Assembly (NCBI RefSeq): GCF_000311865.1
Contig: NZ_HE978581.1
Location: 218,549 to 282,548, forward strand
DNA: 64,000 nt
Source of the DNA: Peptoniphilus obesi ph1
GTDB lineage: Bacteria > Bacillota > Clostridia > Tissierellales > Peptoniphilaceae
Direction: 5' to 3'
This document shows, in pieces, positions 9,334 through 19,158 of the stretch; position 1 is the first letter of the stretch; the number at the start of each line of letters is the position of its first letter. The position numbers and the translations under genes were made by a program. The notes beneath the pieces are model-generated. The model saw nothing but the letters and a program-made list of their open reading frames with translations, was not told where the DNA came from and did not search any database.

Positions 9334-11409
9334 TTATTCAGTAACAATCTTTTCTATGTTAAATATCTCTTTACTTGTCTTATCAATTTCATTTAACATA
9401 CTCAAGCGATTATTTTTAATTTTCTTATCATCAACTAATACCATGATATTGTCAAAATATTTGTTGATAGGAACTATTAGTTCGGCAATTTTTACAAGTG
9501 CTTCTTCATATTTTTTATCTTTAGATAATTCTCTAACTTCTTCTAATACATCTTTTTGAGCAGCATATAGCTCTTTTTCTATATCTTCTTCAAGCAATTC
9601 TTCATCAAATTCTGTATCTTCTTCTTGTTTGCTTGCTAGGTTATGAACTCTGACTAAAGAATCAACAAGTTCTTTTTTATCTTCTTTAAAGAAATTATTT
9701 ATTTGTTCTGCTTTTATAAATATTTCATTTATAGAAATATTATCATTAATTATTGCTTCTATAATGTCATATCTTATATCTAAGCCTTGAAGGATCGTTT
9801 TTAGTCTTCCCTTAAAGAAATTGATTATCTCATCTTTAGTCTTTTCATAATCAAATGCCAATGTTAAATCCTCTGTGTATAAATAAAGGCTTGAATCTAT
9901 AAGGTCTGAAATGGAAATTTCCCAATTTCTATCTCTAATAATATTTATTACTCCAATTGCTGCTCTTCTAAGAGCAAATGGATCTTGAGAACCTGTTGGA
10001 ATTTGACTTATTGCAAATAAACCACAGATTGTATCCATCTTATCTGCTATTGCAAGAATAGAACCCACTGTTGAATCCGGAAGTTTGTCTCCTGCAAATC
10101 TTGGTAGATGGTGTTCAAATATAGCTTGTGCAACTATGTCTTTTTCTCCAGAATTTTTAGCATAAATAGAACCCATAACTCCAGTTAGTTCTGTAAATTC
10201 TTGTACTGTTTTGGTTGTTGCATCAGCTTTTGATAAAAATGCAGCTCTTTGAAGTTCTTCTGTCGCTTCTTCTGCAATTTCTAAGTCTTCTCCAACTTTT
10301 TTTGCAAGCTTTTGAATTCTTAGAGATTTATCATACATATTGCCAAGTTGATCGTGGAAAGTAACTCCCTTTAATGCTTCAACATATTCTTCAAGTTTTT
10401 TAGATATATCTTCTTCATAGAAGAATTTTGCATCCTCAAGTCTTGCATCTAATACTCTTTCATTTCCTTCTACAACAGTTTCAACGTGTTGATTGTCGCC
10501 ATTTCTTATTGTTATAAAGTATGGTAGAAGTTCCTTTTTAGAATCAACTATTGGAATAAATCTCAAGTGATCTTTCATTGGTGTTACCAATACTTCTTTT
10601 GGAAGACTTAAATATTTTTCTTTTATGCTTCCCACTATTGGATTTGGATATTCTACAATATAAGTTAGCTCTTCAAGTAGGGCTGGATCTTTTTCAATTT
10701 CTCCGCCTAGAGTCTTAGCTAGTCTTGTAGCTTCATATTTAATTTTATCTCTTCTTTTGTTTTGATCTAAGACAACATAGTTTTCTTCAAGAAGTTTTTC
10801 ATAGTTGTCAATTTCATCAATTTCTATATGTGATGATCCTAAAAATCTATGTCCTCTTGTTACATTAGAAACGGAAATTCCTTCAAAATCAAATTCCACA
10901 ACTTCTTGATTTAACATAGATACAACCCATCTGATTGGTCTTGCAAATCTTATATTTTTGCCTCCCCATTTCATATTTTTAGGGAAATTTATTGACTTTA
11001 TAAGATTAGCTAAATTTTCTTTTAATATATCTTTTGTATCTTGTCCTTGTTTATAAATTTCTGCATAAACATATTCAACATCTTTTAAGCTTTTTATTAC
11101 TATCTCATCTAGTCCAATGGATTGAGATTTCATAAAACCTTGAAGTGCCTTGCTAGGATTATTTTCTTCATCAAAAGCAATCTTTTTAGCAGGTCCTTTT
11201 ACTTCAGTGTGGATGTCATCTTGTTTTAAATCTATATCATTTATTATTAAACTTAATCTTCTAGGAGTTGCATAAGCTTCTATATTATCAAATTTTATTT
11301 TATTTTCTTTTAATAAATCTGAAGCCTTGTTTGAAAAATCATTTATAGCAGCTTCGATAAATCTAGAAGGTAGTTCTTCAACTCCGACTTCTAATAAAAA
11401 CTTATTCAT
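9334..11409 (-). CDS. glyS: Glycyl-tRNA synthetase beta subunit
   Basis: The beta subunit of the bacterial alpha2beta2 GlyRS binds and charges tRNA-Gly together with GlyQ. It begins with the conserved [14 protein letters not shown] and has the PTRRLS-like ATPRRLSL segment, the KMKWGGK-type KNMKWGGKN motif and an HD-like region ([16 protein letters not shown]), ending with the anticodon-binding C-terminus. Two ATGs are 6 nt apart; the second (11409) has better spacing from AAAGGA. The gene directly follows glyQ. The 691-residue length is normal. No T-box leader is possible in the short upstream junctions. Confidence 0.97.
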   Translation of the reverse strand: MNKFLLEVGVEELPSRFIEAAINDFSNKASDLLKENKIKFDNIEAYATPRRLSLIINDIDLKQDDIHTEVKGPAKKIAFDEENNPSKALQGFMKSQSIGLDEIVIKSLKDVEYVYAEIYKQGQDTKDILKENLANLIKSINFPKNMKWGGKNIRFARPIRWVVSMLNQEVVEFDFEGISVSNVTRGHRFLGSSHIEIDEIDNYEKLLEENYVVLDQNKRRDKIKYEATRLAKTLGGEIEKDPALLEELTYIVEYPNPIVGSIKEKYLSLPKEVLVTPMKDHLRFIPIVDSKKELLPYFITIRNGDNQHVETVVEGNERVLDARLEDAKFFYEEDISKKLEEYVEALKGVTFHDQLGNMYDKSLRIQKLAKKVGEDLEIAEEATEELQRAAFLSKADATTKTVQEFTELTGVMGSIYAKNSGEKDIVAQAIFEHHLPRFAGDKLPDSTVGSILAIADKMDTICGLFAISQIPTGSQDPFALRRAAIGVINIIRDRNWEISISDLIDSSLYLYTEDLTLAFDYEKTKDEIINFFKGRLKTILQGLDIRYDIIEAIINDNISINEIFIKAEQINNFFKEDKKELVDSLVRVHNLASKQEEDTEFDEELLEEDIEKELYAAQKDVLEEVRELSKDKKYEEALVKIAELIVPINKYFDNIMVLVDDKKIKNNRLSMLNEIDKTSKEIFNIEKIVTE

Positions 11410-12286
11410 TTGCATTTCCTTTCTTAGCTAATGGATAGCCCATTTCTTCTCTTTCTTTTAGGTACTGAAGAGCTACTGCCCTTGCAAGATTTCTTACCCT
11501 AGAAATAAATCCAGTTCTTTCTGATACAGAAATAGAACCTCTAGCATCAAGTAGATTGAATACATGTGAACACTTTAAGCAGTAGTCATATGCTGGTAGG
11601 ACAAGTCCTTGTTCTATAATTCTTAAAGATTCTTTTTCGTAAGTATCAAATAAAGTCATTAGCATATCTACATCTGAAATTTCATAGGAATATTTTGATT
11701 GTTCATATTCATTCATCTTAAATACGTCACCATAAGTAACATTTTCATTCCATTTTATGTCATAAACTGAATTTACATTTTGTAGATACATTGCAATTCT
11801 TTCTAGACCATAGGTTAACTCTGCTGATTCTAGTTCACAATTTACTCCCCCAACTTGTTGGAAATAAGTAAATTGTGTTATTTCCATTCCATCTAGCCAT
11901 ACTTCCCAGCCGAGTCCCCATGCACCTAAGGTTGGAGATTCCCAGTTATCTTCTATAAATCTAATATCATGAGCTAGCGGGTCAATGTTTAATGCCATCA
12001 AGCTTTCAAGATATAATTCTTGAACATTTTCTGGTGATGGTTTTAAAATAACTTGCATTTGATGATGTTGATATAGTCTGTTTGGATTTTCTCCATATCT
12101 ACCATCATCCGGTCTTCTTGATGGTTCTACATAACAAGTTCTCCAAGGCTCTGGTCCTAGAGCTTTAAGAAAAGTTGATGGATTCATTGTACCTGCACCT
12201 TTTTCTATATCGTAAGGTTGCATTACTATACATCCTTTGTCCATCCAATATTTTTGTAAATTTTGAATTAATTCTTGGAAATACAT
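11402..12286 (-). CDS. glyQ: Glycyl-tRNA synthetase alpha subunit
   Basis: The catalytic class II subunit activates glycine with ATP. The family motifs are plain: the N-terminal [30 protein letters not shown], the motif-2 region [17 protein letters not shown], and the C-terminal [18 protein letters not shown]. It lies 12 nt after recO and overlaps glyS by a few bases, so the two subunits are co-translated. The 294-residue length is normal. Confidence 0.98.
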   Translation of the reverse strand: MYFQELIQNLQKYWMDKGCIVMQPYDIEKGAGTMNPSTFLKALGPEPWRTCYVEPSRRPDDGRYGENPNRLYQHHQMQVILKPSPENVQELYLESLMALNIDPLAHDIRFIEDNWESPTLGAWGLGWEVWLDGMEITQFTYFQQVGGVNCELESAELTYGLERIAMYLQNVNSVYDIKWNENVTYGDVFKMNEYEQSKYSYEISDVDMLMTLFDTYEKESLRIIEQGLVLPAYDYCLKCSHVFNLLDARGSISVSERTGFISRVRNLARAVALQYLKEREEMGYPLAKKGNANE

Positions 12287-12298
12287 TTTTCCTCCTCA

Positions 12299-13006
12299 TT
12301 AAATAAGTGATAATGAATTAAAATTATCAATTTCTAAATTATACTTTATGTATTCTATAATTATATTTTCTAGTTTTTTTAAACTATTTTTACTTATATT
12401 AAAATCTAATTTATCAAGAGATGTAAGTAGATAGCTATTTAAAATATTAATTTCTTCCTTGCTAAGATTATAAGTTAAACCGCTTACACCATTCTTACTA
12501 CTTATACCTCCTTCTGAAATAGAAAATACATTACCCATATTTGACTTAAGATTTGGCCTATATCCTAAAAATGATATGAATTTTAAGTTATAGGCAAGAA
12601 TTATATTTGCCTGGTTTTGTTGATTTTTTTCTTGGCAGAGTAATTCAAGTGTCTTTATTGTTAAATCAAATATTTTTTTATTTACATAATTTTCAAGCAA
12701 GCTCCTATCTAATAATTCAACAAGATAAGATGCATATATTATGCTGAAAAAATTATTTCTTAGTTTATAATTTGAATCTATTAAATTTGCATATTTTATA
12801 TAATAAAATGATTTCCCCTTAGAAAGCAATACTTTTGAATAAGCAAATCTTGATGAAATGCTAACATAAGATGATTTAGCTCTTAAGGCACCCTTTACCA
12901 TTATTGATATTTTTCCATGATCTCTTGTCAGTACCCTAATAATTTTACTAGATTCACCATATTTCTGCTCATTTAAAACCAGCATCAAAGTTTCTAAATC
13001 ACTCAT
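12299..13006 (-). CDS. recO: DNA repair protein RecO
   Basis: RecO works with RecR and RecF to load RecA on gapped DNA. The N-terminal OB fold (residues 1-80) opens with LVLNEQKYGESSKIIRVLTRDHGKISIMVKGA. The helical C-terminal domain follows but lacks the usual four-cysteine zinc finger, as in many low-GC Firmicutes. The gene overlaps era by 4 nt (ATGA), the usual era-recO order. The 235-residue length is normal. Confidence 0.93.
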   Translation of the reverse strand: MSDLETLMLVLNEQKYGESSKIIRVLTRDHGKISIMVKGALRAKSSYVSISSRFAYSKVLLSKGKSFYYIKYANLIDSNYKLRNNFFSIIYASYLVELLDRSLLENYVNKKIFDLTIKTLELLCQEKNQQNQANIILAYNLKFISFLGYRPNLKSNMGNVFSISEGGISSKNGVSGLTYNLSKEEINILNSYLLTSLDKLDFNISKNSLKKLENIIIEYIKYNLEIDNFNSLSLI

Positions 13007-13896
13007 ATTGTATAACCAAATTTATTTAGTCCTTTTTCTTCATCTCTCCACTTTTGATTTACCTTAACCCATAGTTTTAGATTTACCTTAGAATCAATCA
13101 AGTTTTCAATCTCTTTTCTTGAATCTATTCCTATTTTTTTAATCATTTTACCATTTTCGCCAATTACTATTTTTTTATGGGCTGCTCTTTCAACATAAAT
13201 TGTTGCAGATATATCTGTAAGGTCTTTATTTTTTCTTTCTTTCATAGACTCAATTGTTACTGCTATTCCATGAGGCACTTCTTCTTTTAAATTTCTAAGT
13301 GCTTTTTCTCTTATAATTTCTGAAACAACAAATCTTTCAGACTTATCTGTTATCATGTCTTCTGGATAAAATTGTGGGCCTTCTTTTAAATAATCTCTTA
13401 ATGAATTTATATACTGTTTTATTCCATCATTTTTTAAGGCTGAGATCGGTATTATTTCTTTAAAAATTCCAATCTTATTATACATATTTATTATTTCTAA
13501 TAATCCTTCTTTAGGAATTTGATCTATCTTATTTATCAAAAGTATTATAGGAATATTAGCTGAAACTTCTTGTAGTTTTTCTATAATATAAGAATCTAAT
13601 TTCCCTATTGTTGGCGAACAATCAACTATATAAGTAATAGCATCTACATCATTTAGAGCCGATTCTGAAATTTTTAGCATATAGTCGCCAAGTTTATTTT
13701 TTGGTTGTTGGATGCCCGGTGTATCTAAAAATACAACCTGCATATCATCTTCTGTATAGATTATATTTATTATATTTCTTGTTGTTTGAGCCTTATCTGA
13801 TATTGCAGATATTTTCTGCCCAATCAAAGCATTTAGGAAAGTACTCTTACCAACATTCGGTCTTCCTATTACGCTGACAAATCCTGATTTAAACAT
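13003..13896 (-). CDS. era: GTPase Era
   Basis: Era binds the 3' end of 16S rRNA and guides late 30S assembly. The G1 motif GRPNVGKS is at 11-18, the switch-II DTPGI motif at about 58, and NKID lies further on. The C-terminal KH domain is recognised by the VIGENGKMIKKIG loop (about 241-253). It overlaps the end of cdd by 8 nt, and the cdd-era-recO order is that of Bacillus. The 297-residue length is normal. Confidence 0.97.
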   Translation of the reverse strand: MFKSGFVSVIGRPNVGKSTFLNALIGQKISAISDKAQTTRNIINIIYTEDDMQVVFLDTPGIQQPKNKLGDYMLKISESALNDVDAITYIVDCSPTIGKLDSYIIEKLQEVSANIPIILLINKIDQIPKEGLLEIINMYNKIGIFKEIIPISALKNDGIKQYINSLRDYLKEGPQFYPEDMITDKSERFVVSEIIREKALRNLKEEVPHGIAVTIESMKERKNKDLTDISATIYVERAAHKKIVIGENGKMIKKIGIDSRKEIENLIDSKVNLKLWVKVNQKWRDEEKGLNKFGYTI

Positions 13897-14296
13897 CTTT
13901 TTTTACTCCCATATTTTTATTAGTAAAGCTATTTGGCAACAAATCATTTATAGTGTAGATTTCGTATTTATTTATGCTACTTGCAATAATTATTTCTGCA
14001 TCATCACTAAATTCTCTTATTACCTGCCTGCATATACCGCAAGGAAAAACATCTTCTTGGTCTGCAACTATCGCTATTGCTTTTATTTTCTTTTTCCCCT
14101 CTGATATAGCCTTAAATATTGCAGTTCTTTCTGCACAATTTGTCGCTCCATATGATGAATTTTCTATATTTCCGCCACTATAAAGACTGCCATCTTCCAT
14201 CATTACACAGGCTCCGACTTTAAAGTTAGAATAAGGTGTGTAGGTCCTATTATTTCTTGCAAATATAGCTTCTTCTATCATCTTAGTAAAGTCCAT
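13889..14296 (-). CDS. cdd: Cytidine deaminase
   Basis: It deaminates cytidine and deoxycytidine to uridine forms for pyrimidine salvage. The zinc site is complete: Cys54-Ala-Glu56 (catalytic Glu) and Cys86/Cys89 in PCGICR. The substrate-contact NFKVGA and ENSSYG motifs are also present. At 135 residues it is the short tetrameric form. It lies between the dgkA/PAP2 gene and era. Confidence 0.97.
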   Translation of the reverse strand: MDFTKMIEEAIFARNNRTYTPYSNFKVGACVMMEDGSLYSGGNIENSSYGATNCAERTAIFKAISEGKKKIKAIAIVADQEDVFPCGICRQVIREFSDDAEIIIASSINKYEIYTINDLLPNSFTNKNMGVKKDV

Positions 14297-14304
14297 TGTT
14301 TCTC

Positions 14305-15012
14305 CTAACTAAAAAATTTAAAAATTAAAATTGCAATCAATACCCCTAAAACTGCACCCGATATAGCCTCACTTACCTTGTGCACTCCTGTTTCAACTCT
14401 GGATTCAGCCACTAAAAAAGCTATTCCAAAAGCAGCAAGTGTCACTAATTTATCTGCTGCTATTATAGATATTATTGTCGCTGCACAAAAAGCAAGAGCT
14501 GAGTGCCCAGAGATTGCTCCTCCTTGAAAGTAAGTTCCTTTGTTTTTTCTAGCTCTTAGGTATTTACCACCTATAGTAAAGATTAGAACTAATATTATTG
14601 CTATAAAACTTAAATGTTCATTTGAATTTTGTATTTTATCTAGAACAAAATCTCCACTAATTGAAATCCTGTCATAAAATAAAAGATAAGCAACTACCAC
14701 GGCATTTATTGATGATATCAAGACTGCTCCAGCAGAAACATCTTTTACATATTTTGCTATTGGATTATATTCTTGAACTACAAGGTCAATTGTCCTTTCA
14801 ATAGCCGTGTTAAACATCTCACTTGCAACAACAAAACAAATTGTAAAAAATAAAATCATAAATTCCAGTCTGGAAAAATCCATAAATAAACTAAATATTA
14901 AAACTAAAACAGCAGCCAAATAATGAAATTTCATATTTCTCTCAGTTTTTATAGCTGATATTATTCCCTGAACTGCATAGTTAAAGGAAGAAATAAAACC
15001 GCCCTTTTTCAT
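14305..15012 (-). CDS. Fusion of DgkA-type undecaprenol/diacylglycerol kinase and PAP2 phosphatase
   Basis: The N-terminal half (about residues 1-115) is a DgkA-type integral kinase with the family motif EMFNTAIERTIDLV and downstream AKYVKDVSAGAVL. In Gram-positives this family phosphorylates undecaprenol. The C-terminal half (about 125-235) is a PAP2-type phosphatase with GKYLRARKN, ISGHSA and SRVETGVHKVSEA; the last motif ends in Glu where Asp is usual. Several transmembrane helices are present. One polypeptide could thus both make and hydrolyse lipid phosphates in the wall-lipid carrier pool. It sits where stand-alone dgkA lies in Bacillus, between ybeY and cdd. Confidence 0.9.
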   Translation of the reverse strand: MKKGGFISSFNYAVQGIISAIKTERNMKFHYLAAVLVLIFSLFMDFSRLEFMILFFTICFVVASEMFNTAIERTIDLVVQEYNPIAKYVKDVSAGAVLISSINAVVVAYLLFYDRISISGDFVLDKIQNSNEHLSFIAIILVLIFTIGGKYLRARKNKGTYFQGGAISGHSALAFCAATIISIIAADKLVTLAAFGIAFLVAESRVETGVHKVSEAISGAVLGVLIAILIFKFFS

Positions 15013-15016
15013 ATAA

Positions 15017-15466
15017 TCACCTGTGAATATCTAATTTATCCATAATTAGCTTTTCTTTGCTTCTCATAACCTTTTTGTCTTGTTCTTCTTCATGGTCATA
15101 GCCTAATAGATGAAGGCATGAGTGGACTGTAAGATAAGAAAATTCTCTTTTTTCTGAATGTCCGTATTCTTTTGCCTGTTCTATTACTCTTTGAGTATTA
15201 ATTACAATGTCTCCTAGAATTCTTCTTTCTATCATAAATTCATCATCTATTGGAAAAGATAAGACATCCGTTGATCTATCAACATTCCTATAGTCTCTAT
15301 TTAAATTTCTTATTTCTTCTGAATCAACAAAAGATACACTAACCATTACTGAATCTTTTATCTTCTCTTCATCTAAAACTGCTCTGATGGATTTTTTAAT
15401 AAGATTTAATAATTCATCATCAATTTCAACATAATCTTGTCTATTATCAAAAATTATCTCATCCAT
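15017..15466 (-). CDS. ybeY: Endoribonuclease YbeY (rRNA maturation factor)
   Basis: YbeY takes part in 16S rRNA 3'-end maturation and ribosome quality control. The zinc motif H-x3-H-x5-H is complete (His115, His119, His125 in HSCLHLLGYDH). The RSTDVLSFP motif (about 64-72) and LGDIVI follow the family. It starts 2 nt after phoH, the standard phoH-ybeY pair. The 149-residue length is normal. Confidence 0.96.
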   Translation of the reverse strand: MDEIIFDNRQDYVEIDDELLNLIKKSIRAVLDEEKIKDSVMVSVSFVDSEEIRNLNRDYRNVDRSTDVLSFPIDDEFMIERRILGDIVINTQRVIEQAKEYGHSEKREFSYLTVHSCLHLLGYDHEEEQDKKVMRSKEKLIMDKLDIHR

Positions 15467-15467
15467 A

Positions 15468-16448
15468 TTAATCCTCTTTTTTATCTAAATCTTCTTCGTA
15501 TTTATCATAGGCTGTGATAATTCTTTGTACTAGAGGGTGTCTAACTATATCATTGTTAGCTAAATAAACTATACCTATTCCTCTAACATCTTTTAATATT
15601 TTTAATACTGTTCTTAAGCCTGATTTTTTAGCTCTTGGAAGGTCAGTTTGTGTTATATCTCCTGTTATAATTGCCTTTGATCCATATCCAAGTCTTGTAA
15701 GAAACATCTTCATCTGTTCATTAGTTGTATTTTGGGCTTCATCTAATATTACAAAAGATGAATCAAGAGTTCTACCTCTCATATAAGCTAGAGGTGCAAC
15801 TTCAATCTGGTTTTTTTCAACATACTTGTCGTAATTATCATGGCCAAGCATTTCAAATAAAGCATCATATAGTGGTCTTAAATAAGGATCTACCTTCATT
15901 TGTAAATCTCCTGGTAAAAATCCTAAGTTTTCCCCAGCTTCTACTGCTGGTCTTGTAAGAACAATCCTATTTACTTCCTTATTTTTAAAAGCTCTAACAG
16001 CCATCGCCATAGCTAAATATGTTTTACCTGTTCCGGCAGGTCCAATTCCAAAAGAAACATCATTTTCTTTTATAGTGTCAATGTATTTCTTTTGTCCCAA
16101 TGTTTTTGCCCTTATTGGTTTTCCCATAGAACTATATAAAATTGTTTCATTAATATAATCAGCTATAGGTTCAGTTCTGCCACTATTAATTAAATATGCT
16201 GAATATTTTACATCTTTAAGTTCTATGTTTTTTTGTATTTTCAAAAGTTTAATTAGGTTATCAAACAATAGTTGAGCCTTATAAACATTTTCTTCTTTCT
16301 CAGAATCTATAACTAAACTGTCGCTAGCAACTTTAATTCTAACATCAAACTTATCTTGTATATAATTAATATTTTCATCAAGTTTGCCAACAAGCATAGA
16401 ATATTTATCTGAATTTAACATGCTTAAATCTACTGTTTTATTAAACAT
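15468..16448 (-). CDS. PhoH family ATPase
   Basis: PhoH proteins are RecA/helicase-like ATPases linked to RNA metabolism through their ybeY neighbours; the exact role is not settled. An N-terminal KH-like region (about 1-90) precedes the ATPase core with Walker A GPAGTGKT (about 136-143), Walker B VILDEAQN and the downstream ITGDITQTDLP. The frame opens with TTG at 16460, but that overlaps the GGAGG site; ATG at 16448 is the start. It heads the run phoH-ybeY-dgkA/PAP2-cdd-era-recO-glyQS. Confidence 0.94.
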   Translation of the reverse strand: MFNKTVDLSMLNSDKYSMLVGKLDENINYIQDKFDVRIKVASDSLVIDSEKEENVYKAQLLFDNLIKLLKIQKNIELKDVKYSAYLINSGRTEPIADYINETILYSSMGKPIRAKTLGQKKYIDTIKENDVSFGIGPAGTGKTYLAMAMAVRAFKNKEVNRIVLTRPAVEAGENLGFLPGDLQMKVDPYLRPLYDALFEMLGHDNYDKYVEKNQIEVAPLAYMRGRTLDSSFVILDEAQNTTNEQMKMFLTRLGYGSKAIITGDITQTDLPRAKKSGLRTVLKILKDVRGIGIVYLANNDIVRHPLVQRIITAYDKYEEDLDKKED

Positions 16449-16469
16449 TATTACCTCCAATTATCCTTA

Positions 16470-16483
16470 ATATGATATCATAT
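16470..16483. promoter_or_regulatory. 14-bp perfect palindrome in the phoH leader
   Basis: ATATGATATCATAT lies 21 nt before the phoH start codon. It could be an operator or a weak mRNA hairpin. No matching regulator is known to me. Confidence 0.25.
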
Positions 16484-16568
16484 AGAGCTGATTTTTTCTA
16501 TATTAGCAGCAGCTAAAGATTGATTTTTTGTTTTTTTATGGGATAACATATATATAATTTATTTTTAA

Positions 16569-16614
16569 AAAAATAAAAAAAGAATTAAAGTCTATAAATA
16601 TAAACTTTAATTCT
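16569..16614 (-). terminator. Terminator after the nfeD-floA operon
   Basis: There is an 11-bp perfect stem (16581-16591 with 16604-16614), followed on the minus strand by a T-rich run. It lies just beyond the stop of the 178-residue unknown gene and separates the floA operon from phoH. Confidence 0.8.
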
Positions 16615-16619
16615 CAATC

Positions 16620-17156
16620 TTACTCATCTCTTAATGCTTTTGGTTTGTCTAAAATTTCTTTCATAATAATCGATTTTATTAATTGATCTGCTTCAAAGTC
16701 TCTAGGATTTAAAAATTCATCATAATCCTCTTTCTTTTCTTCTAAGAAACTTCTCTCAACCTTTTCTTCAGCTGATTTTATATATCCGTTATTCTTTTCT
16801 TTATCTTTTGTTTTTATCTTATCTGATGCTTGTTTTTTTGTACTTTTATTTTTACTTGAGTTCTTATCTGAAACTTGTCTTTTTATATCGCTTTCTACAT
16901 CTTTAATAAATGTAAAAAAGCCTTGATTTTTATCATCAGAAGAATTAAATCTCTCATCTTCTTTATAATATTTTATTTCATTTTCTAAATCATTTTTAAA
17001 ATAAGACATTCCCCTAGAAATTTTAGATTTTTTATTTTTCTTGTTTTTAAAAGTTCCAGCATTAGGATTTTCTTCTTTCTTTTCAGCTTCTTTTTTTGAT
17101 TTATATTTATTATGAATAGAATATATCGCTATAAATAATAAAAGTTTATATATCAT
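16620..17156 (-). CDS. Unknown membrane-anchored, highly charged protein
   Basis: I do not recognise a named family. A short hydrophobic N-terminus (about residues 2-13) is followed by a lysine- and glutamate-rich, probably disordered body (about 18-145). It ends in an ordered-looking tail (about 152-178: PRDFEADQLIKSIIMKEILD and then KPKALR). Similar tails of the form 'I-x-EIL-x-PKAL' occur in small proteins of other low-GC Firmicutes, to my recollection. The gene is last in the nfeD-floA operon, 12 nt after floA, with a GAAGTGAT site. It may be a partner of the flotillin membrane domain; this is inference from position only. Confidence 0.75.
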   Translation of the reverse strand: MIYKLLLFIAIYSIHNKYKSKKEAEKKEENPNAGTFKNKKNKKSKISRGMSYFKNDLENEIKYYKEDERFNSSDDKNQGFFTFIKDVESDIKRQVSDKNSSKNKSTKKQASDKIKTKDKEKNNGYIKSAEEKVERSFLEEKKEDYDEFLNPRDFEADQLIKSIIMKEILDKPKALRDE

Positions 17157-17168
17157 AAAATCACTTCA

Positions 17169-18149
17169 TCAATCTTTTTTAGTATCTTTTGTTACTTTTG
17201 AAATTGATTCTCTCATATCTGTGTCGGATAAGATGTTTTTTAATTTATAATAATCAATCGCACCTAAGTTTCCATCTTTTAAAGCTTTTGCCATAGCTAA
17301 AGGAACTTCAGATTCAGCTTCAACTACTTTTGCCCTCATAGCTTCAACTTCTGCTTTCATTTCTTGTTCTCTAGCAAGAGCCATAGCTCTTCTTTCTGAT
17401 GCTTTTGCCTCTGCTATTCTCTTATCTGCTTCTGCTTGATCTGTTTGTAATCTCGCTCCTATATTTCTAGCAACATCAACATCAGCTATATCAATTGATA
17501 AAATTTCAAAAGCTGTTCCAGAGTCCAAACCTTTTTCTAACACTACTTTTGATATTGAGTCTGGATTTTCTAAAACTCCCTTATAAGTTTTTGAAGAACC
17601 AACTGTAGTAACAATTCCTTCGCCAACTCTTGCTATAATTGTTTCTTCTCCAGCTCCACCAACTAGCCTATCTATGTTTGCTCTTACTGTTACCTTTGCC
17701 TTTACCAATACTTCGATACCATCTTGTGCAACAGCAGAAATATTTGGAGTTTCAATTACTTTTGGGTTTACAGAAACTTGAACCGCTTCTAAAACATTTC
17801 TTCCCGCAAGATCAATTGCTGCTCCTCTTTCAAATTCAAGTGGAATATTTGCTCTTTCTGCTGCAATCAATGCATCTACAAGAGTGTTTACATTACCTCC
17901 TGCTAGATAATGTCCTTCTAATTCTTCAATTTTAATATCTAATCCTGCCTTTGTTGCCTTAATCATTGGGTTGACTATTCTACTAGGCCTAACACGTCTT
18001 AATTTCATCCCAATTAAATCAGAAATTTTTATTTTTACCCCAGAAAAAAATGCTGTTACCCAAAGTCCAACTGGCACAAAGCTAAAAAATAATATTATTA
18101 ATACTAAGGCTAGGAATACAGTTCCTCCACCAAGAAATATCGATCTCAT
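17169..18149 (-). CDS. floA: Flotillin-like protein FloA (SPFH family)
   Basis: FloA organises functional membrane microdomains and helps maintain membrane fluidity. An N-terminal hydrophobic hairpin or helix (about residues 5-35) precedes the SPFH domain (about 40-240), recognisable by [27 protein letters not shown] and [15 protein letters not shown]. It ends in an Ala/Glu/Lys-rich coiled region (about 230-290). The start codon overlaps the nfeD stop by one base (TAATG), so the pair is translationally coupled, as for Bacillus yqeZ-yqfA. The 326-residue length is normal. Confidence 0.96.
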   Translation of the reverse strand: MRSIFLGGGTVFLALVLIILFFSFVPVGLWVTAFFSGVKIKISDLIGMKLRRVRPSRIVNPMIKATKAGLDIKIEELEGHYLAGGNVNTLVDALIAAERANIPLEFERGAAIDLAGRNVLEAVQVSVNPKVIETPNISAVAQDGIEVLVKAKVTVRANIDRLVGGAGEETIIARVGEGIVTTVGSSKTYKGVLENPDSISKVVLEKGLDSGTAFEILSIDIADVDVARNIGARLQTDQAEADKRIAEAKASERRAMALAREQEMKAEVEAMRAKVVEAESEVPLAMAKALKDGNLGAIDYYKLKNILSDTDMRESISKVTKDTKKD

Positions 18150-18796
18150 TATTCTTCAATCCTCCTTACAAAGTTTTTAAATCCTTCAGTTTTTGATACT
18201 TCAACCTTACTTCCCTTTTCAATAAATCCATCTTCACTTATAGCTTCAAATTTTTCTCCATTAAATTCTATAAATCCTGTTGGTTTTAATACACTTGTTG
18301 TTATAGCTATATCTCCCTTTTTTAAAGGGCTATTATCAACGCTCAAATAACCTTTCTCACTCTTATGACTATTTAATAACAAACTATTTTTTATAAATTT
18401 TGAGTTTTTTGATTTTTTAATTATAAAAGTTATTATTACTGCTGATATTACAATTGCAATAGATAAGCTTTTTAGTGCTACTTCTATAGAGTTCATAGCT
18501 ATAATAATTCCTGCTATGATCGCTACAATTCCGCTTATTCCTGCTATACCAAAGCCTGGAACTAAAACTTCAATAAATATTAATCCAATTCCGATTAAAA
18601 AAATAAGTATAGCATACCAATTTGAATCTTGAGACGCTATATTTGATACGAAAAATAGAGAAAATGCAATTAAAGAAACCACACCTCCTGGGCCAAAACC
18701 AGGAGTAAATATTTCAACAACTAAGCCAACTAGGGCAAAAATTAATAATATTGTGGTAACATTAGGGCTTGCTATAAAATTTAAAAAATCTGACAT
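18149..18796 (-). CDS. NfeD family membrane protein
   Basis: NfeD proteins accompany SPFH proteins and probably modulate their assembly. Here the serine-protease domain of long NfeD forms is absent: residues 10-130 form about four or five transmembrane segments rich in Gly and Ile ([34 protein letters not shown]), and residues 145-215 form a soluble OB-fold domain. It is first in the operon with floA. Confidence 0.9.
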   Translation of the reverse strand: MSDFLNFIASPNVTTILLIFALVGLVVEIFTPGFGPGGVVSLIAFSLFFVSNIASQDSNWYAILIFLIGIGLIFIEVLVPGFGIAGISGIVAIIAGIIIAMNSIEVALKSLSIAIVISAVIITFIIKKSKNSKFIKNSLLLNSHKSEKGYLSVDNSPLKKGDIAITTSVLKPTGFIEFNGEKFEAISEDGFIEKGSKVEVSKTEGFKNFVRRIEE

Positions 18797-19151
18797 ATTA
18801 TCAACTCACTTTAGCTTAATTATATTAATTTAACTTATTATTATCAATAAATTTTATAATATTAGAATTATAAGTATTATTTTAATATAATATCTTTTAT
18901 TTTTGAGTTTATTCTATATTTTAATATTTATATAATTTTCTTGTTTTACCTATATTATTTTTATAATTAATTTACTTTATTATAATTTAATTTTGTTTAA
19001 CCTTCTTGTATAATTTGTAAATTTTTTATTTTTATGATGAATTACAAATAATATTAAGATACTAATTAAAACCAAATTATGTAAAATAATCAAATATTAT
19101 TTTTTATAAACTCTAAAAAACACAAAAAAAAATAATCTGGAATAATCCAGA
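18797..19151. other. AT-rich intergenic region between yqeY and nfeD
   Basis: These 355 bases are almost pure A/T in their middle (18,830-19,080). They must hold the nfeD-floA promoter, and there are several TATAAT-like hexamers on the minus strand, but none has a convincing -35 so I do not pick one. At its right end it holds the yqeY terminator. No open frame, RNA gene or repeat is apparent. Confidence 0.5.
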
Positions 19152-19158
19152 TTATTTT
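19121..19158 (-). terminator. Terminator of rpsU-yqeY
   Basis: A 13-bp stem (19129-19141 with 19146-19158) and 4-nt loop are followed on the minus strand by an uninterrupted T-run. The upstream arm overlaps the yqeY stop codon. Confidence 0.9.

Noticed and set aside
12286-13006. T-box leader before glyQS
   Set aside because: Only 12 nt separate recO and glyQ, so no room for a T-box, although glyQS carries one in many Firmicutes.
17639-18180. Plus-strand open frames opposite floA (and similar frames opposite rpoD, dnaK, obgE, nrdD and others)
   Set aside because: They lie wholly inside convincing genes on the other strand, lack ribosome sites and have leucine- or serine-rich compositions typical of antisense reading.
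18797-19151. Replication origin or DnaA-box cluster in the AT-rich gap
   Set aside because: No TTATCCACA-like boxes and no dnaA or dnaN nearby; high A/T alone is normal for intergenic DNA here.
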